A DNA stretch of 8,886 nt, taken from contig JALAGW010000261.1 in the NCBI GenBank assembly GCA_022712235.1, positions 1-8,886 on the forward strand. The letters are read 5' to 3'. This DNA comes from Brevundimonas sp. Its GTDB lineage: Bacteria > Pseudomonadota > Alphaproteobacteria > Caulobacterales > Caulobacteraceae. Position 1 is the first letter of the stretch. Each line of letters begins with the position of its first letter. Of the stretch, positions 4,083 through 8,886 are shown piece by piece. A program made the position numbers and the translations under genes. The notes beneath the pieces are model-generated. The model worked only from the letters and a program-made list of their open reading frames with translations, made no database searches and had not been told where the DNA came from.

Positions 4083-7000
4083 ACACCTCACGAATGGCCC
4101 CGTTGGCGATGGTCAGCTTGGCGAAGGTCCAGCCCGTGCCCGAGGTCTCGATCTCGTCGACCGAGGCGCGCAGGGATTCGACCTGACCGATGCGGGCGCC
4201 GATCCAGGCGTCGACGGCCGTCTCGGCGGTTTCCTCGCTGGCGCCCGCCGCCTCGGCCGAGGCCTGGGCCACGGCGCGGGTCAGCTGCTGCTGCTCGGCC
4301 ATCAGGTCCTGGATCAGGCGACGCACGGCCAGACGGTCGAAGTGATCGCCCGACGGGATCGAGCCCGCCGCCACGCGCAGGCGGTCGAAGTCGAAGGCGG
4401 CGCCGACCTGGTGATAGAGGCGCGCCATGGCCGGGGCGCTCCAGCCCAGCTCATTGGCCAGGTCGCCGATGTCGGCCGTGGCCACCATGGGCCGCAGCAG
4501 GGCGATGTCGCGCGCCAGGTCTTCCGGCGCGCCCAGGCCGACGAAGGTGGCGACGCGGGCTTCGTACTGGCGCTGTTCGAAGCGCGACAGCACCTCCGGA
4601 CCGGCCGCGCGCAGGGCGTCGGCGGCGGGCTGGTAGGCGGCGATCATGCCGCCGACCGTGGTTTCGGTGCGCGCGGCGCGACGGGCCAGCCAGTAGGTCT
4701 GGCGACGCAGGACCTTGGCGATCTCCGGATAGAGGGCCGTCTGGGCCTCGGCCGGGATCTTCAGGTCCAAAGCCGAAACCGCCTTCCAGGCCTGATCCAG
4801 GCGGAAGACCTGACGCGCCGTCTCGAAGGCCGTGACCATGGCGGCGGTGTCGCACTCCGCCGCCGCCCGCAGGCGGTCGGGGAAGGTCGGCCCGGCCATG
4901 TTGACGATCTCGTTCGACAGCACGGTGGCGATGATGTCGCGACGCAGACGGTGGCCCTTCATGTCCTCTTCGAACTTCGCCAGAGGTGCCGGGAAGTAGT
5001 GGACCAGCAGGCGTTCGAAGAAGGCGTCGTCCGGCGCCGAGGAGCCGACGATCTCGTCGAACAGCTCCAGCTTGGAATAGGCCGTCAGCACCGCCAGTTC
5101 GGGACGGGTCAGGGCGGCGCCCTGCAGCTTCATCTCGGCGATGCGGACATCGTCGGGCAGGTATTCCACCGCGCGGTTCAGCTTACCCAGCGAGGACAGG
5201 TGCTGCATGAAGGCCTGCTGGGCGTCCAGCGCCGCGGGGCCTTCCGCCTGTTGCAGGGTCAGGGCCAGGGTCTGGTCGTAGTTGTGGGCCAGGACCTTGA
5301 GGCCGACCTCGTCGGTCATCGACTTCAGCAGGGGGTTGCGATCCTCGGCCTTCAGATGGCCCGAAGCAATGGCGCCGCCGGTCAGGATCTTGATGTTCAC
5401 CTCATGGTCGGACGAGTCCACGCCGGCCGAGTTGTCGATGGCGTCGGTGTTCAGGCGCATGCCCGCCCGCGCCGCCTCGATGCGGCCCAGCTGGGTGGCG
5501 CCCAGATTGGCGCCTTCGCCCAGGACCAGGGCGCGCACCTCGCCGCCGTTGATGCGGATGGCGTCATTGGCCTTGTCGCCGGCCTGGGCGTTGGTCTCGC
5601 CCGCGCCCTTGATGTAGGTGCCGATGCCGCCGAAGTAGAGCAGCTCGGCGCGGGCCTTGAGGATGGCCTGCATCAGCGCGGTCGGATCGACCGTGTCGGC
5701 CTCGATGTCCAGCAGTTCCTTGATCTGCGGCGTCAGGGCGATGGTCTTGGCCGAACGCGAGAAGACGCCGCCGCCTTCCGAGATCAAGCCCTTGTCATAG
5801 TCCTGCCAGCTGGTGCGCGGCGTCTCGAACAGACGCTGACGCTCGGCCCACGACTTGGCCGTGTCCGGGTTGGGGTCGATGAAGATGTCGCGGTGATCGA
5901 AGGCGGCGACCAGCTTGATCGCCTTGGACAGCAGCATGCCGTTGCCGAAGACGTCGCCGGACATGTCGCCCACGCCGACCACGGTGAAGGGCTCGGACTG
6001 GATGTCCTTGCCCATCTCGCGGAAGTGACGCTTGACCGCTTCCCAGGCGCCGCGCGCCGTGATGCCCATCTCCTTGTGGTCGTAACCGGCCGAACCACCA
6101 CTCGCGAAAGCGTCGTCCAGCCAGAAGCCGTAGGACTGGCTCACGCCGTTGGCGATGTCCGAGAAGGTCGCCGTGCCCTTGTCGGCGGCCACGACCAGAT
6201 AGGGGTCGTCGCCCTCCCAGGCCACGACATCCGCCGGACGCACCGGGGCGCCTTCGCCGACGATGTTGTCGGTGATGTCCAGCAGGCCGGACAGGAAGGT
6301 CTTGTAGGCGCGGATGGCCTCGGCCTGGACCGCGTCGCGGTCGCCGCCGATCGGCAGCTGCTTGGGATAGAAGCCGCCCTTGGAGCCGACCGGCACGATG
6401 ACCGAGTTCTTGACCTGCTGGGCCTTCACCAGACCCAGGACCTCGGTGCGGAAGTCGTCGCGACGGTCCGACCAGCGCAGGCCGCCGCGCGCCACCGGGC
6501 CGAAGCGCAGGTGGACGCCCTCGATGTGCGGCGCCCAGACGAAGATCTCGCGGAAGGGCTTGGGCAGGGGCAGGTCCTCAAGCTCGCGCGAGGCGATCTT
6601 GATCGAGATATGGGGCTTGGCCACGCCCTCGGCGTCGACCTGATAGAAGTTGGTGCGCTTCACGGCGCCAATCAGCAAAGCGATGCGGCGCAGCACCCGG
6701 TCGTGATCCAGGCTCTTCACGTCCTGCAGCAGGGCGACGATCTTGTCGTTGAGCTCGGCCACCAGGGCTTCGCGCTCGGCGACCGTGCCGCCGTGGGCCG
6801 GATCGAACCTGGCCTTGAACAGCGACAGGATGGCGCGGGCCACCGTCGGATATTCGCGCAGGGCCGTCTCCTGCACCGCCTGCGACGGGTCCAGGCCCGT
6901 CTGCTGGCGATAGCGGGCCAGGGTGCGGATCAGGGCCGCCTCGCGCCAGTCCACGCCCAGCTCCAGCACCAGTCGGTTGAAGCCGTCGCTCTCGGTGCGA

Positions 7001-8886
7001 CCGGTCCAGACCGCCGAGAAGGCGGCCTCGAACGGGGCCTTGATGTCGGCGAAGGTCAGGGCCTCGCCGCGCGGGTCTTCCAGCAGGAAGTCGTGGATGT
7101 AGATGGGGGCGTCGCCGGTCGTGCGGACGACGTGGTCCGACTCCTCCAGCGTCTTGAGACCCATGTCCGCCAGGATCGGCAGGACGTCGGACAGAGGCAC
7201 GGCCGAGCCGCGACGATACAGCTTGAAGCGGAACTGCAGCGGGCTTTCGTCGGCGGTGCGGAAGGCGCGGACGGCCACCGGCTCGGCGTGGACGCCGTCG
7301 GCCATCGAGCCGTCGTTCAGACGGTCGAACTGCTCCAGATCGGCCACGGCCTCGGCGGCGTCATAACGGGCGCGGTAGGCGACGCCGAAGCCCTCGGCCC
7401 ACTTGGCGCTGGTCGGACCCACGGCGACTTCGTCGACGTCGGCGGCGCGCAGGGCGGTCTCGAAGCGGTCGATCCAGCTGCGGCCGGCCTCGGCCACCTC
7501 GGCCTCCAGGGCCTTGGGATCGGGGTTCAGGTGGGCGCCCGGCTCGACGCCGATGATGTAGTGGACGCGCGTCAGCGGCTGGTCCGTCAGCTGCGGATAC
7601 CAGGCCGAGACCCGGCCGCCCCAGGCCCTGGCCAGGATACCGCCGATGCGCTGGCGCAGGCCCGCGTCGAAGCGTTCGCGCGGGATGAAGCAGAGCACCG
7701 AGACGAAGCGGTCAAACGGATCGCGGCGCGAGAAGAGGCGGATGCGCGGACGGTCATAGAGATGCAGGATGCCCAGGGCCGTATCCAGCAGCTCGTCCTC
7801 GCTGATCTGGAACAGCTCGTCGCGCGGGTAGTTCTCGAGGATGTTCTTCAGGCGCTTGTAGTTGTGGCTGCCGGGGGTCTTGCCGGCGCGTTCCAGCGCA
7901 TTGGCGACCTTGCGCCGGATCAGCGGCACCTCCTTGGCCATCTTGTCATAGGCCTCGGCGGTGAACAGGCCGACGAAACGGGTTTCGCCCGAGGCCTTGC
8001 CGTCCGCGCCGTAACGCTTGACCCCGACGTAGTCCATGTAAGCGCGGCGATGAACGCGCGAGCGCATATTGGCCTTGGCCACGGTGACCGGTTCGCTCTC
8101 GTCCAGCTGACGCTGCATGGCCGGGGTCAGGACGGCGGGTTCCGAGGCGCGGCGCAGCACGCGGCGCTCGGGGTCGTTCAGGATGCCCAGGCCCTGGTCG
8201 GAGACCTCCAGCGGAGCCTCGGCCGCATAGCCGCCGTCGGCGCTGCGCGGATAGGCGTAGTCGCGGGCGCCCAGGAAGACGAAGTGGTCGCTCTTGGCCC
8301 AGCGCAGGAAGGCGATGTTCTCTTCCAGCACGGCCGGATCGACGGCGGCGGGCGGCGAGGCTTCCAGCTGCTCGACGGCGTCGCGCATCAGCTGGACCAT
8401 GGCGGCGTGATCGGCCACGGCGGCGCGCACGTCGGCCATGGCCTGGGCCAGACCCTCGCCCAGGGCGTCGCGGCGTTCCTGGGGCAGGGGGTCGATGACG
8501 ACGATGATCAGGGAGTCGCGACGACCGGCCTCGACCTCGACGATGGGGTGGAAGAGGGCGCGCACGGTGACGCCGGCCTCGGCCAGTTCGCCCAGGACGC
8601 TGTCGACCAGGAAGGGGGCGTCGTCCTGCAGGATCAGGACGCTGTCATAGCCGGTCTGGGCGCCGTCGGCGCCGGCCAGGGGGCTGACGGTGACACGCGC
8701 CGGTTCGCCAGCCTTGCGGCTCTGGGCCGAACGCCAGGCCAGGCCCAGAAGGGCGGCCAGGTCGTCGCCGCCCAGCTCGGGCGTCTCGTCGGCGGCGTAG
8801 TCGTCGAAGGCCTGGGCCAGCAAGGACTTTTCTGCGGCGCCCGGCGGGCCGTCGACAATCCGCGCATAGGCCGCCTCCCGCGCCTC
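4072..8886 (-). CDS. gdhZ: NAD-specific glutamate dehydrogenase, large 180-kDa class (N-terminus outside window)
   Basis: Oxidatively deaminates L-glutamate to 2-oxoglutarate and ammonium with NAD+, feeding amino-acid carbon into the TCA cycle; cytoplasmic. About 1,604 residues are visible. The frame stays open to the right edge, so the start codon is probably just beyond it; the TTG at 8823 is internal. The N-terminal half carries ACT-like regulatory regions. The catalytic core has PVARGGLRWSDRRDDFRTEV (near 6440-6500), VKNSVIVPVGSKGGF with its lysines at 6409-6411 and 6379-6381, and the NAD-side motif GVGDMSGDVFGNGM (near 5940-5985). The C-terminal alpha-helical domain runs to the TAA at 4072-4074. 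Size and motifs match the Streptomyces clavuligerus/Pseudomonas class. In Caulobacter the orthologue GdhZ also stimulates FtsZ GTPase activity and links metabolism to division; the same role here is inferred. No frameshift is seen. Confidence 0.97.
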   Translation of the reverse strand, partial: EAREAAYARIVDGPPGAAEKSLLAQAFDDYAADETPELGGDDLAALLGLAWRSAQSRKAGEPARVTVSPLAGADGAQTGYDSVLILQDDAPFLVDSVLGELAEAGVTVRALFHPIVEVEAGRRDSLIIVVIDPLPQERRDALGEGLAQAMADVRAAVADHAAMVQLMRDAVEQLEASPPAAVDPAVLEENIAFLRWAKSDHFVFLGARDYAYPRSADGGYAAEAPLEVSDQGLGILNDPERRVLRRASEPAVLTPAMQRQLDESEPVTVAKANMRSRVHRRAYMDYVGVKRYGADGKASGETRFVGLFTAEAYDKMAKEVPLIRRKVANALERAGKTPGSHNYKRLKNILENYPRDELFQISEDELLDTALGILHLYDRPRIRLFSRRDPFDRFVSVLCFIPRERFDAGLRQRIGGILARAWGGRVSAWYPQLTDQPLTRVHYIIGVEPGAHLNPDPKALEAEVAEAGRSWIDRFETALRAADVDEVAVGPTSAKWAEGFGVAYRARYDAAEAVADLEQFDRLNDGSMADGVHAEPVAVRAFRTADESPLQFRFKLYRRGSAVPLSDVLPILADMGLKTLEESDHVVRTTGDAPIYIHDFLLEDPRGEALTFADIKAPFEAAFSAVWTGRTESDGFNRLVLELGVDWREAALIRTLARYRQQTGLDPSQAVQETALREYPTVARAILSLFKARFDPAHGGTVAEREALVAELNDKIVALLQDVKSLDHDRVLRRIALLIGAVKRTNFYQVDAEGVAKPHISIKIASRELEDLPLPKPFREIFVWAPHIEGVHLRFGPVARGGLRWSDRRDDFRTEVLGLVKAQQVKNSVIVPVGSKGGFYPKQLPIGGDRDAVQAEAIRAYKTFLSGLLDITDNIVGEGAPVRPADVVAWEGDDPYLVVAADKGTATFSDIANGVSQSYGFWLDDAFASGGSAGYDHKEMGITARGAWEAVKRHFREMGKDIQSEPFTVVGVGDMSGDVFGNGMLLSKAIKLVAAFDHRDIFIDPNPDTAKSWAERQRLFETPRTSWQDYDKGLISEGGGVFSRSAKTIALTPQIKELLDIEADTVDPTALMQAILKARAELLYFGGIGTYIKGAGETNAQAGDKANDAIRINGGEVRALVLGEGANLGATQLGRIEAARAGMRLNTDAIDNSAGVDSSDHEVNIKILTGGAIASGHLKAEDRNPLLKSMTDEVGLKVLAHNYDQTLALTLQQAEGPAALDAQQAFMQHLSSLGKLNRAVEYLPDDVRIAEMKLQGAALTRPELAVLTAYSKLELFDEIVGSSAPDDAFFERLLVHYFPAPLAKFEEDMKGHRLRRDIIATVLSNEIVNMAGPTFPDRLRAAAECDTAAMVTAFETARQVFRLDQAWKAVSALDLKIPAEAQTALYPEIAKVLRRQTYWLARRAARTETTVGGMIAAYQPAADALRAAGPEVLSRFEQRQYEARVATFVGLGAPEDLARDIALLRPMVATADIGDLANELGWSAPAMARLYHQVGAAFDFDRLRVAAGSIPSGDHFDRLAVRRLIQDLMAEQQQLTRAVAQASAEAAGASEETAETAVDAWIGARIGQVESLRASVDEIETSGTGWTFAKLTIANGAIREVLGS

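Noticed and set aside
4451..4855. Minus-strand frames inside gdhZ in another register
   Set aside because: They overlap the intact gdhZ frame, are rich in Arg and Gly, and match no family.
8821..8823. TTG at 8823 as the gdhZ start codon
   Set aside because: The reading frame continues open and in the same style to the window edge, and the gene family has a longer N-terminus, so the true start lies outside.

Overview
The window reads as chromosomal DNA from a GC-rich alphaproteobacterium, most likely Caulobacteraceae (Brevundimonas- or Caulobacter-like). This rests on the strong GC bias of codon third positions, the alphaproteobacterial form of Fur, the NFU1-type NifU protein, the PraR-like XRE regulator and the very long NAD-dependent glutamate dehydrogenase known as GdhZ in Caulobacter. 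Genus is inference; there is no rRNA or other marker here.

All eight protein genes lie on the minus strand. Transcription therefore runs from right to left: gdhZ (right edge, N-terminus outside the window), a UspA-type stress protein, an NFU1-type Fe-S carrier, an XRE regulator with a CI/LexA-like tail, a short PraR-like XRE regulator, tsaB, rimI and fur (left edge, C-terminus outside the window). The last four form a compact block. The short XRE gene ends 22 nt before tsaB, tsaB and rimI overlap by 4 nt (GTGA), and fur follows rimI after 37 nt. A DNA-binding regulator thus sits at the head of a run carrying tRNA t6A synthesis, N-terminal acetylation (RimI) and metal regulation (Fur).

The intergenic DNA is the most unusual part. 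A repeat of about 40 bp occurs five times in one orientation (2610-2651, 3287-3324, 3935-3975, 3982-4022, 4027-4059). It has an inner stem around a central CGC and, in four copies, an outer stem whose paired bases change together. One copy lies a few bases past the stop codon of each of the three genes nfu-like, uspA-like and gdhZ. The gdhZ stop codon itself sits inside a perfect 10-bp inverted repeat.

Upstream of the two XRE genes is a cluster of GTTTCAT/ATGAAAC half-sites. One of them forms TGTTTCATGTGAAACA (2473-2488), which differs by one base from the chromosomal ParB-binding parS consensus. It is either a parS-like site or an operator for the regulators; sequence alone does not decide.

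No tRNA, rRNA, CRISPR array, insertion sequence or integrase was seen. Most of the window is ordinary core genome. I did not find a clear new multi-gene system; the repeat family and the half-site cluster are what merit follow-up.
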